Assembly (NCBI RefSeq): GCF_023333595.1
Contig: NZ_JAIQZM010000036.1
Span: forward strand, 1-62,199
Direction: 5' to 3'
Source: Argonema galeatum A003/A1
GTDB taxonomy: Bacteria > Cyanobacteriota > Cyanobacteriia > Cyanobacteriales > Aerosakkonemataceae
DNA: 62,199 nt
Shown here: piece by piece, positions 28,285 to 37,050 of the stretch
Numbering within the stretch: the first letter of the stretch is position 1
Layout of the letters: every line of letters starts with the position of its first letter
The notes under the pieces: model-generated
Told to the model about the DNA's origin: nothing
Database searches by the model: none
The model's input: the letters and a program-made list of their open reading frames with translations, nothing else
Made by a program: the position numbers and the translations under genes

Positions 28285-29547
28285 ATGGATATTTATATAA
28301 TTGACCTGTTCGTTATTGGCTTTCTTCTGCTCATTGTTACATTAGGATCGGGCTGGATTGCCCGATTACCCCTCTCCTTCGCCCTCATATACCTGCTCGT
28401 CGGTATCCTCCTTGGCCCCTATGGGGTAAATTTAATTCAATTGCGACCCGATGCCAAGTTTCTAGAGCGACTGACAGAATTTGTTGTCATTGTCTCCTTA
28501 TTCAGCTGCGGACTGAAAATGAATCGCCGTCTCAATTTGTGGTCTTGGCATTCAACAGTGCGGCTAATTGGGTTTTTGATGCCGATTTCAATTTTTGCCA
28601 TCGCCGCCGTAGGTCATTGGCTATTAAAAATGGAATGGGGGCCAGCAATTTTACTCGGAGCAATTCTCGCACCAACCGATCCAGTATTGGCTTCAGAAGT
28701 ACAGCTATCTGATGTCGAAGATAAAGATGAATTGCGCTTTGGGTTAACCTCGGAAGGCGGTTTAAACGATGCCCTGGCTTTTCCCTTTGTCTATTTCGGG
28801 ATTTACTCGTTAAAAGATAATAACTGGGAAAACTGGTTTAAACAATGGGTTTTCGTCGATTTAATTTGGGCTATTGCAGCTGGCATCATCATGGGAATAG
28901 TGGTAGCAAAGGCTATTGTCTGGATTGATAAACGACTGCAAAATCACCGCCCAGCCGATGAATTAATGGAGGATTTCGTAGCTCTCGGCATCATATTGCT
29001 CACCTATTCCCTAACAGAATTTGTCAACGGCTATGGATTTTTGGCGGTTTTTGTAGCCGGAATTGTAGCACAGCGCAGTTATCGCGATCCAGACAAGCGA
29101 AATTCTCAGCTAGAATTCACAGAGCGAATTGAAAAACTGATGGAAGTCGGGACAATTTTACTACTTGGTACGCTTCTGCGATGGGAAGCAATCCAGGCTC
29201 ATGCTGGTGAAGCATTGTTGGTGGCAGGATTGTTAATTTTTGTGATTCGACCTGTGGGAAGTTGGATTAGCACAATAGGCGATCGCTTATACCCGGCAAC
29301 CCGTTGGCTGTTTGGCTGGTTTGGCATTCGCGGTGTGGGGAGCATCTATTATCTCTGCTATGCTTTTGGAAATGGCTTAAAAGACGAACTGGGTGAACAA
29401 ATCGCTTGGATTACGTACATTACTATCGTCATTTCCGTAATTTTGCATGGCATTAGTGCCACCCCATTAATAAACTGGTACGATCGCAATATTAAAAGCC
29501 GTCACGCGAATGTTAACCCTGTAGAAACGCTTGTTGATAAATCTTGA
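28285..29547 (+). CDS. cation:proton antiporter, CPA1/NhaP type
   Basis: About twelve membrane segments cover this 420-residue protein. The transport-site motifs are present: ILAPTDPVLASEV in one helix and GGLNDALAFPFVYF (the ND pair) in another. It should exchange Na+ or K+ for H+ across the cytoplasmic or thylakoid membrane. It is short, with only a brief cytosolic tail. It converges with the MscS gene. Confidence 0.92.
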   Translation: MDIYIIDLFVIGFLLLIVTLGSGWIARLPLSFALIYLLVGILLGPYGVNLIQLRPDAKFLERLTEFVVIVSLFSCGLKMNRRLNLWSWHSTVRLIGFLMPISIFAIAAVGHWLLKMEWGPAILLGAILAPTDPVLASEVQLSDVEDKDELRFGLTSEGGLNDALAFPFVYFGIYSLKDNNWENWFKQWVFVDLIWAIAAGIIMGIVVAKAIVWIDKRLQNHRPADELMEDFVALGIILLTYSLTEFVNGYGFLAVFVAGIVAQRSYRDPDKRNSQLEFTERIEKLMEVGTILLLGTLLRWEAIQAHAGEALLVAGLLIFVIRPVGSWISTIGDRLYPATRWLFGWFGIRGVGSIYYLCYAFGNGLKDELGEQIAWITYITIVISVILHGISATPLINWYDRNIKSRHANVNPVETLVDKS

Positions 29548-29669
29548 TTGCTGATGAACTATTTATTTTGACTTTTGACCAATAAATTATTGATTGGGTT
29601 GCCCCCGGATTCATTCGTGGGGTCAATCCAAAATCCTTTCATCCAAAATCCTCTCATCGATTGACTTTT

Positions 29670-31277
29670 CTAGTCCCTTTGATTGGCTCCATTGCCGTAC
29701 TTTTTTAGCCAGTTTTCTAAGGAAGCTTCTAATTGTGGCGAGAGTTCGATCGGCAAGCTGCCAGAACGCACATACAAATCTCGTTGAGGAAAAGGAATTT
29801 CGATATTGCGATCGCGCAAAATAGCATCAATCCGAAAATACAAATCGCTCTTAATTATAAACTGTTTGCGCGGTTCTTTAATCCAAACAAGTAACTCTAA
29901 ATTCAAAGAATTGTCGCCATATCCTCTAAAAATCACATTAGGAGGTGGTTCGGACACCACATCTGGATAATCTTTTGTGGCATCAATCAGAAGTTCCCGC
30001 ACTTTAGTCAAATCAGAACCATAGGCTACACCTATAGGCAATTTGATCCTGGTTACAAAACTGCTGTGGCTCCAGTTCACAACCTCTTTTTCTAAAAAGC
30101 GGGAATTCGGCACAATAATTGAAACCAGATCCAGGGTGCGAATTTCGGTGCTGCGGACGCTGATGCGCTCTACTGTTCCCATGAAATCGCCCACATTTAC
30201 AAAGTCTCCAACTTGAATTGGACGCTCAAAGATAATTACCAAACCGCTGACAAATTCCTTAGCGATTCCCTGCAATCCCAAACCGATTCCTACACCTAAA
30301 ACCCCAGCAAAAATGGTGATGGAACTGAGGTCTAATCCCCACAGTTGTAGCAACACTACGCTACCGATCAAAATCAGCGTGTAGTTGGCAATGATGGCGA
30401 TCGTTTCTTGAGCGCCTCGATTCATGCCTGTCAAACCTAACACACGCGATCGCAACACATTCTTAACGGTTTTGGTTACAATTAAAAGACCGTAAAACAG
30501 TCCAACCAGGATAATTATCTGAATAACAGAGTAAGATTTATCTCCAAGCGGAATGATTGGTGAAGCCAGACTGTAAACAACAAGGTCAGCTATTTTTTGG
30601 CTCCATACCCGCGTTTGGGGAAACTGGTTGCTGGTGTAAAGTGCTACAGCCAACCACAAAGCGGTACGCACGAGGGCAAGTGTAAACTTGAGGAACAACT
30701 CAAGACTGCGCGTTGGCGCTGTAGCCTCTGGAACTGTCTCCTGCTGGCGAATCAATCGTTGTAGCAAACGATGACAAATTGAACCTAAAACGGAGGTAAG
30801 GGCGATCGCCAGCAACACGCACCCAACCGAAATTAACAGCGCTTGGCGGATATACCCAGGACGCCTCTGTTCCTGTGCTAGCTTAATTGCCACATCAATG
30901 CGATCGCGCCAGAGTTCAGCCTGTTCTTCCTTCAACATCCCTTCTGGGGCGTCTTTCTCAGTCACAGTCAGCAAATTAAGCCCATTCACCCGGATCACTG
31001 GCAGATCTTTGATCTCCACCACCTTCACCTGTACGGGATCGCCCGACTGCACTACCCGATTCAGGATTTGATTGGCATAATCAGCTCGTGGCTGAGCTTC
31101 AAATCCCTCCAATTGGCTGACTTTAAATAACTGGCGTCCATCTAGGGTAATCGGCGCAGTGGGATTTCCTTGCGCCCACACTGGCGTCAGGCTGAGGCTG
31201 TAACCCAGAATGAAGCTGAGGGCAACTATCCGAAGAGATTTAGTTTTTATGAATCGAAGCGGATTCAAGCAACTCAT
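29670..31277 (-). CDS. MscS family mechanosensitive ion channel
   Basis: A signal-like N-terminus (IVALSFILGYSLSLTPVWAQG) is followed by a periplasmic domain of about 120 residues and several membrane helices. The MscS pore helix and beta-domain follow (GIGLGLQGIAKEFVSGLVIIFERPIQVGDFVNVGDFMGTVERI, given here only as positions near residues 330-380). It should open under membrane tension to release solutes. The longest frame starts at 31325, overlapping the ATG of gor on the other strand; I prefer the next in-frame ATG at 31277 (MSCLNPLRF), giving 535 residues. Confidence 0.9.
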   Translation of the reverse strand: MSCLNPLRFIKTKSLRIVALSFILGYSLSLTPVWAQGNPTAPITLDGRQLFKVSQLEGFEAQPRADYANQILNRVVQSGDPVQVKVVEIKDLPVIRVNGLNLLTVTEKDAPEGMLKEEQAELWRDRIDVAIKLAQEQRRPGYIRQALLISVGCVLLAIALTSVLGSICHRLLQRLIRQQETVPEATAPTRSLELFLKFTLALVRTALWLAVALYTSNQFPQTRVWSQKIADLVVYSLASPIIPLGDKSYSVIQIIILVGLFYGLLIVTKTVKNVLRSRVLGLTGMNRGAQETIAIIANYTLILIGSVVLLQLWGLDLSSITIFAGVLGVGIGLGLQGIAKEFVSGLVIIFERPIQVGDFVNVGDFMGTVERISVRSTEIRTLDLVSIIVPNSRFLEKEVVNWSHSSFVTRIKLPIGVAYGSDLTKVRELLIDATKDYPDVVSEPPPNVIFRGYGDNSLNLELLVWIKEPRKQFIIKSDLYFRIDAILRDRNIEIPFPQRDLYVRSGSLPIELSPQLEASLENWLKKYGNGANQRD

Positions 31278-31323
31278 TAGGATAAGAATTGTACAACTGT
31301 TCACCAAGGGAGCATAGCAACTC

Positions 31324-32721
31324 ATGGCATACGATTACGACCTCTTTGTGATAGGTGCAGGTTCCGGGGGGCTGGCGGCTTCCAAACGGGCGGCTTCCTA
31401 TGGTGCTAAAGTAGCGATCGCAGAAGGCGATCTCGTCGGTGGTACCTGCGTAATTCGCGGCTGCGTACCCAAAAAGTTAATGGTATATGCCTCTAAGTTT
31501 TCCCACCTCTACGAAGACGCAGTTGGCTACGGTTGGAGTAAAGTCGAAAGCAGCTTTGATTGGCAAAAACTCGTTACCGCTGTCGATAATGAAGTGATGC
31601 GTCTGAATCAGCTGCATATTAACTTCTTGGAAAAAGCTGGCGTCGAATTAATTAAAAGTCGTGCCACTTTATTAGATCCTCATACCGTAGAAGTAGATGG
31701 GCGCAAAATCACCGCCGACAAAATTTTGATTGCCGTGGGAGGAGAAGCCGTCAAGCCGAATGTACCAGGTGCGGAATATACCGTCACTTCTCGCGGAATG
31801 TTTCACCTCCAGGAACAACCCAAACACCTGGTAGTTATTGGCGCTGGCTACATTGCCGTAGAATTCGCCTGTATCATGCACGGACTTGGTTCTCAAGTAA
31901 GTCTGATGATTCGGACCGATCGCATTTTAAAAGGTTTTGATGACGATGTTCGCAGCGGCATTCAAGATGCCATGACGCAACACGGTATCAACATTATCTG
32001 CAATAGCGAAGCAAAGAAATTCGAGAAAGTGTCAGAAGGTATTAAAATTACCTTTTCTGAAAAAGGCAAAGATACGGAATCGACAATAACGGCGGATGCG
32101 GTTTTGGTTGCGATCGGTCGCGCACCCAATTTAGCCGAACTCGGTTTAGAAAAAGCCGGTGTTGAAACTATCTTCTGCGAAGATGAAGAGATGCCCAGGT
32201 TGCACGGCTACAGCGTCAACTGTGCCATCACAGTCGATGAATACAGCCGCACCAGTCAGCCCAATATTTTTGCTGTAGGCGATTGCACCAACCGCATCAA
32301 TTTAACGCCAGTTGCTATCGGTGAAGGTCGCGCTTTTGCCGATACTGAATTTGGCAATAATTCCCGCATCTTCAGTCACCAAGATGTAGCATCTGCGGTA
32401 TTTTCCCAACCGGAAGCCGCTAGCGTGGGTATTAGCGAAGCGGAAGCCAGACAAAAATTGGGCGACGCCGTGAAGACATATCGCGCTCGTTTTCGTCCCA
32501 TGTTTCACAGTTTTACTGGCGCTGATGAAAAAGTCACCGTCAAATTAGTTGTTGACGGTAATACCGATCGAGTATTGGGCGCTCACATGGTAGGCGAAAA
32601 TGCGGCGGAAATTATTCAAGGCATAGCAATAGCCGTCAAAATGGGTGCTACCAAAAAAGACTTCGACGCCACAGTGGGGATTCACCCTTCTACCGCTGAG
32701 GAGTTTGTTACTTTGCGATAG
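31324..32721 (+). CDS. gor: glutathione reductase
   Basis: This flavoenzyme reduces oxidised glutathione with NADPH. The FAD site GAGSGGLAASKRA, the redox disulfide GGTCVIRGCVPKK, the NAD(P)H site GAGYIAVEFACIMHG with downstream Arg residues (MIRTDR) that favour NADPH, and the C-terminal dimer His (VGIHPSTAEEF) are all present. The 465-residue length is normal. It is transcribed away from the MscS gene; a short hairpin follows its stop. Confidence 0.96.
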   Translation: MAYDYDLFVIGAGSGGLAASKRAASYGAKVAIAEGDLVGGTCVIRGCVPKKLMVYASKFSHLYEDAVGYGWSKVESSFDWQKLVTAVDNEVMRLNQLHINFLEKAGVELIKSRATLLDPHTVEVDGRKITADKILIAVGGEAVKPNVPGAEYTVTSRGMFHLQEQPKHLVVIGAGYIAVEFACIMHGLGSQVSLMIRTDRILKGFDDDVRSGIQDAMTQHGINIICNSEAKKFEKVSEGIKITFSEKGKDTESTITADAVLVAIGRAPNLAELGLEKAGVETIFCEDEEMPRLHGYSVNCAITVDEYSRTSQPNIFAVGDCTNRINLTPVAIGEGRAFADTEFGNNSRIFSHQDVASAVFSQPEAASVGISEAEARQKLGDAVKTYRARFRPMFHSFTGADEKVTVKLVVDGNTDRVLGAHMVGENAAEIIQGIAIAVKMGATKKDFDATVGIHPSTAEEFVTLR

Positions 32722-32725
32722 ATAT

Positions 32726-32763
32726 GCCAGAAACCGGGTTTCTGACAAAGAAACCCGTTTCCA
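32726..32763. terminator. hairpin after gor
   Basis: AGAAACCGGGTTTCT then AAGAAACCCGTTTCC can pair as a stem between the convergent gor and truncated nuclease genes. It is T-poor on the plus strand, so intrinsic termination is possible but unproven. The AAACCCGGTTT core recurs at 34228-34303 and is a common cyanobacterial repeat. Confidence 0.4.
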
Positions 32764-32765
32764 AT

Positions 32766-33344
32766 CTAATCAATATTTGAGATGATTTGTCGCAGTTCCT
32801 CCAAACTATTCACCCTCTTGAGTTCCAGTTGAATAGCCTTCAATTGCTCCAAATCTAAAATTTGAGATATTTGCGGCATCAACTGTACTCCCCCGCTGCC
32901 GAATTTCATTTCTAAAATCAGTTCAATTGATGATAGCCGTTCTTGACGTATTCCTTGTTGCAAAATTTCTTGATACCAAGGAGACTCGCTTAATATTGCC
33001 ATATCCCACCTCATGATTTGCTGAACTAAACGACTTTCCAATACAAAAGTAGCAAAAAAGGCCATGACTGTTTCAAACTGGCTTAATTGCTCATCGGCGC
33101 GTAGAACTTGCAATGCTTGCCGTACTGTAGATTCTGATGCGCCACCCTTCAGCACTGGTACAAATGGGATAAGAGGTGAAGCTGGTTGTTGAAAAGCGAT
33201 TTCACAATCGACTTCCCAAAGATTAATCACGCGGTAGTCTTGCCGCGCCTGCAATCCTGCCAATTCGGATTCATAGCGAGTGGGAATTTCGACATTACCC
33301 TCTTGTAAATTGAATACATCACTGGAGGTAGTAATGCTCGCCAA
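32766..33344 (-). pseudogene. 5'-truncated Rpn-family nuclease/transposase-like protein (DUF4351 end)
   Basis: The readable part (YRVINLWEVDCEIAFQ, SPLIPFVPVLKGG, SPWYQEILQQGIRQ, then a C-terminal helical DUF4351-like end) matches the second half of the cyanobacterial Rpn/PD-(D/E)XK recombination-promoting nuclease family. About 100 N-terminal residues with the nuclease core are missing. In their place the frame opens in DNA overlapping the start of the Phd antitoxin by 11 bp, head to head. It is most likely a truncated, inactive gene. Confidence 0.7.
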
Positions 33345-33624
33345 TCAAACAACCTATACCACAGCTGAAAATAATTTTGACAAAATTTACGATGAGGTAA
33401 TTTCTACCCGCGAACCTGTAGTTATTACTCGCGAAGGTTCTGAAAGCGTGTCTGTCATTCCTACTGCTGAACTTAACAGCATCATGGAAACAGTATATCT
33501 GTTCCAGTCACATGAAAATGCCATGCGCCTACTGGATGCTTTACAACGTGCCAAAGCACGAACTAATAAGCCTCGAACTATAGAGGAATTGCGTAAAGAA
33601 TTCGGACTTAGCGAAGACGAATAA
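33334..33624 (+). CDS. Phd/YefM family antitoxin, orphan
   Basis: The 96 residues begin MLANQTTYTTAENNFDKIYDE and include EPVVITREGSESVSVIPTAELNS and a helical tail (ETVYLFQSHENAMRLLDAL), the Phd/YefM fold. A strong ribosome site (GGAGGT) lies just before the ATG at 33334; an earlier in-frame start is less likely. In most loci a RelE/ParE toxin follows within a few bases, but here a 131-bp mobile element begins 7 bp after the stop and no toxin is visible. Confidence 0.9.
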   Translation: MLANQTTYTTAENNFDKIYDEVISTREPVVITREGSESVSVIPTAELNSIMETVYLFQSHENAMRLLDALQRAKARTNKPRTIEELRKEFGLSEDE

Positions 33625-33630
33625 AAGGTG

Positions 33631-33761
33631 TATACTTCGCACGGGCATAAATGGGCGAAGCATTCCGTGAATAATTGGTTGGTTGAACCCAAAGATATTT
33701 GACGGAATGCTTCGCCCCTACAGGGATAAAAAAAGCTCTGTCTGTGACCGTGCTGAGTATA
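33631..33761. mobile_element. 131-bp TIR element, copy B (inverted)
   Basis: It starts TATACTTCGCACGGGCATAA and ends GACCGTGCTGAGTATA, so it is copy A in reverse. The arms GGGCGAAGCATTCCGT and ACGGAATGCTTCGCCC are intact. It sits directly behind the antitoxin stop codon, where a toxin gene would be expected. Confidence 0.85.
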
Positions 33762-34215
33762 TGTCGAAAAATTCAGTGCTAATGCTTTACTGTTTTATTT
33801 TTCTAAATCTTTCAAACAACAACACCCAAGCCATATTCTCTGAGGAATCTCCTCTCATTTTTCTTCAGCCTGGAGTTGCACTGAGATATAAAATCCAGTT
33901 CCCTATCTCCCTTGGCAATAAATGAGGAAATATCAGACTTTTGGTTGGGTGTTGTTGTTGGATGGGACAGATGCTAGATTTAACAGCGTCTTTTACCTCT
34001 TTGCTACAAACGTGAACTTCGCTGTGGTATCTGTCGGGGAAGCTTGTTTGCTTCATGTTTTTAATTTATCACTCTTTTTTAGAGAGGCAAGAGAATGAAA
34101 CCAAACTTTACTTTCTTTGAGGTAGCTGCTGTTTGGGTTATAAACATAAACAAAGTGCGATCGATCTCTGCAAACCTCCCAAAACAGCCTCAGCCAAGAA
34201 GAATCGGGCTATAGG

Positions 34216-34336
34216 CTGAGATCTTGCACCAGTCTCAGAAACCGGGTTTTTTGGCCTCAACTCAACCTCATAACCTACATTTTTAGTTCAAAAACCCGGT
34301 TTCTCAGGTCTTGTTGAGAATGGTGCCAGATCTCAG
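34216..34336. repeat. 121-bp imperfect palindrome
   Basis: Outer arms CTGAGATCTTGCACCA and TGGTGCCAGATCTCAG enclose inner arms GAAACCGGGTTTTTTG and TCAAAAACCCGGTTTC. It has the layout of a small non-coding MITE or REP-type element. Confidence 0.7.
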
Positions 34337-34362
34337 TTTCAACTGACTAATCTTCTTTACCA

Positions 34363-34411
34363 GTCCACTTAAGTGGACTTTCGCTATTAGCCAGCGATTT
34401 GAATCGCTGGC
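34363..34411. repeat. two adjacent short palindromes
   Basis: GTCCACTTAAGTGGAC (34363-34378) is a perfect 16-bp palindrome. Eleven bases later GCCAGCGATT/AATCGCTGGC (34390-34411) forms a 10-bp stem with a 2-base gap. The pair looks like a dispersed repeat unit. Confidence 0.7.
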
Positions 34412-34469
34412 GGGGTGACAGCTTTCGTCAACAAGCGCCCCCCTAACCCCCCAACCTTGGGAGGAACAG

Positions 34470-34640
34470 GATTTAACTCCCCCTAGATTTGGGGGGCTGG
34501 GGGGGCTTTTTGGCTCATAACTCCCCCTAGATTTGGGGGGCTGGGGGGGCTTTTTGGCTCATAACTCCCCCCTTTCTTTGGGGGACTGGGGGGGCTTTTT
34601 GGCTCATAACTCCCCCCAGAGTTGGGGGGCTGGGAGCTTT
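34470..34640. repeat. 44-45 bp tandem repeat overlapping the monooxygenase 3' end
   Basis: The unit GGCTCATAACTCCCC, then ATTTGGGGGGCTGGGGGGGC and TTTTT, starts at 34512, 34556 and 34601, with a partial unit before. Each unit can fold as CCCCC.../GGGGG hairpin. The last unit runs into the coding region of the minus-strand FAD monooxygenase and encodes its last residues and stop. Confidence 0.8.
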
Positions 34641-35860
34641 TTCGGCTCATAATCAAACAGCCATTTAAACTGTAAATCACCTAACCAAGTCGGCATCAGC
34701 CAATATATCAAATCTCGCAAAAAACAACCCAAATCTGAATCTGTTTGTCCTAAATTTCCTACCTGTCTGGCAGTAGTAAAAACCTTTTCAACTCTCTTAC
34801 TTCTACTCGCCTCAAATTGACGCAACACTGCCGGAATATCATCGCCTTTTTCTTCCCCAATTATTAACATTTTAACTAACTCAAAAGCATCTTCGATCGC
34901 CATGCACCCCCCTTGACCCAGATTTGGTTGCACTGGATGGATAGCATCTCCAATTAAAGTGACTCGACCGCGACCCCATTGCATACCTGGCGGTTCGCGA
35001 TCGAAAATATCATCCCGATAAATACTTCCTTCCGGCAATGCTTCAATAATAGCTGGAACTGGCTGAGCATAAGATGAAAAAAGAGCTTGCAATGCTTTTT
35101 TAGAACCACCCATTGCTTCATCATTCCCACCAGCTTCCGCCTGACTAAAAGCATAGAAACCAAATCGACCCCCACCTACATCAAAATATCCAAACCGATT
35201 ACCGCGTCCCCAAAATTCTCCCCAACTGTAACGTTCATCTAGAAGTAAATTTTCTTTGTAAAACCGTCCCCGCCAACAACACATTCCACTATAAATCGGT
35301 GGTTCCATTTGTTCCTTTCCATTTAAACGCGCCCTTACCTTCGAGTAAAGTCCATCCGCGCCAATGAGAACATCGCCCCAAGCTTCTCTTCCATCCGCAA
35401 ACGAAACGCGAATCCCCTCTGCTGTTTCCACAAAATCTGTAAAAGCTGCCTTATTCCTGACAGTTCCTTCTGGAAGCGCATTGTAAAGGATATTTTGCAG
35501 TTCCGGGCGCAGAATACAAATACCCAAATCTTCTGCTTTGACAAACTCCGGCGCGTTGATATACAAAGGCTTTGCTTGTTTGCTGAAAAAACCGCCTTTG
35601 AGAATCTTAGCTCCTTGTTGGTACAACTGCTCTTGTATCCGTCCTTCCCACAGCAATTCATAAACGCGCATGGCATTCCGTTGGATGAAAATGCCCCCAG
35701 GCCCAGATAACATGGAATCAAGGTCGCGCTTTTCGTAGAGTTCTACCTGCATTCCCGCGTCGAGAAAAGCACTAGCACAAGTTAGTCCCCCAATTCCACC
35801 GCCGATGATAATCGCCTTTAAAGCTTTCTGTTTTGTAGCCTTGCTGGTGTTATTCTGCAC
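34604..35860 (-). CDS. FAD-dependent monooxygenase (aromatic hydroxylase/zeaxanthin epoxidase-like)
   Basis: The Rossmann GGGIGGLTCASAFLDAG, the DG motif (VLIGADGLYSKVRARL) and the GD motif (LIGDAIHPVQPNLGQGGCMAIEDA) mark a class A flavoprotein monooxygenase of about 400 residues. It uses NAD(P)H and O2; the substrate is not evident (urate, hydroxybenzoate or carotenoid-like compounds are possible). The C-terminal residues PKKLPAPQLWGEL and the stop are encoded by a tandem repeat array, so the native tail seems to have been replaced. Confidence 0.85.
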   Translation of the reverse strand: MQNNTSKATKQKALKAIIIGGGIGGLTCASAFLDAGMQVELYEKRDLDSMLSGPGGIFIQRNAMRVYELLWEGRIQEQLYQQGAKILKGGFFSKQAKPLYINAPEFVKAEDLGICILRPELQNILYNALPEGTVRNKAAFTDFVETAEGIRVSFADGREAWGDVLIGADGLYSKVRARLNGKEQMEPPIYSGMCCWRGRFYKENLLLDERYSWGEFWGRGNRFGYFDVGGGRFGFYAFSQAEAGGNDEAMGGSKKALQALFSSYAQPVPAIIEALPEGSIYRDDIFDREPPGMQWGRGRVTLIGDAIHPVQPNLGQGGCMAIEDAFELVKMLIIGEEKGDDIPAVLRQFEASRSKRVEKVFTTARQVGNLGQTDSDLGCFLRDLIYWLMPTWLGDLQFKWLFDYEPKKLPAPQLWGEL

Positions 35861-35986
35861 TGCTGTTTCCTATCTTACGGGAGCGATCGCACTTATCATT
35901 ATCCTCAACAGCCAAACCGACAAGCTATTGGCGATCGATTTGAACCTTTCCCCCACCTACCCAGTCTAAACCTGCGAAACTAGCCG

Positions 35987-36580
35987 TTGAGGGAGAAACC
36001 AGAGGTGTATCTTGATGCAGGGGTTAATGTGCCAGAAAGCGATCGGTCCGACTCCTATCTAGCCCAGCAGAGTATCCAGGGAAACCAGGAACGCTTTCGA
36101 CAACTCTACCAACGCTACCACCAGCGAGTTAGGTCAACCATGTACCAGCTGTGTGGCCCATCCTCCCTCGACGACTTAGTGCAAGAAGTTTTTATGCGGG
36201 TATGGAAAGGATTGCCCCAACTGCGGCAAACATCGCAATTTTCCACTTGGCTTTATCGTATCAGTTGGAACGTAGCCTGCGACCAACGGCGGAAATTTGC
36301 TCAGCAGCGCACCTTTGACACCAAACTAAAAACTGAAAACTCAGAACAATCCTCAGCCCCGGATCTTATGCAGCTGCATTATAAAGATCTAGTGCAGCGC
36401 GGACTAGCTCAACTCAGTTTAGACCATCGCGCTGTAATAGTACTGCACGATCTCGAAGAAGTCCCTCAAAAAGAAATGGCTGAAATTTTGGGTATTCCGG
36501 TGGGAACCGTCAAATCTCGCCTTTTTCATGCCCGTGCGGCTATGCGACAATTTCTCCAGGAACAAGGAGTTCACCTATGA
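35987..36580 (+). CDS. ECF-type RNA polymerase sigma factor
   Basis: Region 2 (RFRQLYQRYHQRVRSTMYQL, DDLVQEVFMRVWKGL, STWLYRISWNVACDQ) and region 4 (LDHRAVIVLHDLEEVPQKEMAEILGIPVGTV, helix-turn-helix) are both present, with a short linker and no region 1 or 3. The linker codes TKLKTENSEQ from an AACTGAAAACTCAG repeat-like tract. The start is TTG; GTG eight codons later is an alternative. The ATG of the anti-sigma gene overlaps its stop by 4 bp. Confidence 0.92.
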   Translation: MREKPEVYLDAGVNVPESDRSDSYLAQQSIQGNQERFRQLYQRYHQRVRSTMYQLCGPSSLDDLVQEVFMRVWKGLPQLRQTSQFSTWLYRISWNVACDQRRKFAQQRTFDTKLKTENSEQSSAPDLMQLHYKDLVQRGLAQLSLDHRAVIVLHDLEEVPQKEMAEILGIPVGTVKSRLFHARAAMRQFLQEQGVHL

Positions 36581-37044
36581 AACAGCTGCCAACAGATGAT
36601 GATGAACGCTTAGTGGAATTCCTCAAGGCTAACCGTCCAGATGTTCCCTCACCAGCACCGGATTTAGAAGCACGGATTTTCCAAGCTGTGAAGTCAGAAC
36701 CTTCGCTAAATGTGCGCCGATTCTCTAAGCGACTGTGGCTGTTTCCACCCGCCATTGCTGCCGGTGTGATGTTGGTTTGGGGAAGCAATATGCTGCGGTT
36801 AGGCGTCAATACATTACCCTTCCAGCTTCCTTTGCAAGTAAGCCGAACCTCAACAACTACAATGCCAAACGACGCCGAACTCGTTAGGATCGAATCCTTT
36901 TTAGAGAATAACTGGAATAGCGTTGTAGCGAGTAGCCAAACGGAAGAAGAACTCGAAAATACTTCAGCCGATTGGATGCAACTAGCCAATACAACCGAGC
37001 AAAATTCAACTAAATCAACTTTAAGAGAAACAACAAGGAGATAA
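36577..37044 (+). CDS. putative membrane anti-sigma factor
   Basis: The 155-residue protein has a soluble N-terminal part (APDLEARIFQAVKSEPS), one membrane helix (LWLFPPAIAAGVMLVWG, about residues 50-66) and an extracytoplasmic tail. This is the layout of anti-sigma factors that hold an ECF sigma at the membrane. The 4-bp overlap with the sigma gene and the downstream Spy-type gene support that role. No zinc-binding HXXXCXXC motif is visible, so it is not a ZAS-type protein. Confidence 0.8.
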   Translation: MKQLPTDDDERLVEFLKANRPDVPSPAPDLEARIFQAVKSEPSLNVRRFSKRLWLFPPAIAAGVMLVWGSNMLRLGVNTLPFQLPLQVSRTSTTTMPNDAELVRIESFLENNWNSVVASSQTEEELENTSADWMQLANTTEQNSTKSTLRETTRR

Positions 37045-37050
37045 ATTCCC

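Larger units (their letters stand above)
33762..34603. other. intergenic repeat cluster
   Basis: I see no convincing gene here. The region holds an inverted repeat at 33813-33829/33945-33961 (CAACAACACCCAA arms) and a 121-bp imperfect palindrome at 34216-34336. It also holds two short hairpins at 34363-34411 and a C/G-rich tandem array at about 34470-34640. A 63-codon minus-strand frame (33865-34056) starts MKQTSFPDRYHSEV but lacks family resemblance. Confidence 0.6.

Noticed and set aside
33865..34056. 63-codon minus-strand frame starting MKQTSFPDRYHSEV
   Set aside because: No family resemblance, no ribosome site and it runs through the inverted-repeat cluster.
34483..34680. 65-codon frame with SYEPKSPPSPP repeats
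   Set aside because: It is the tandem repeat array read in another frame, overlapping the monooxygenase end.
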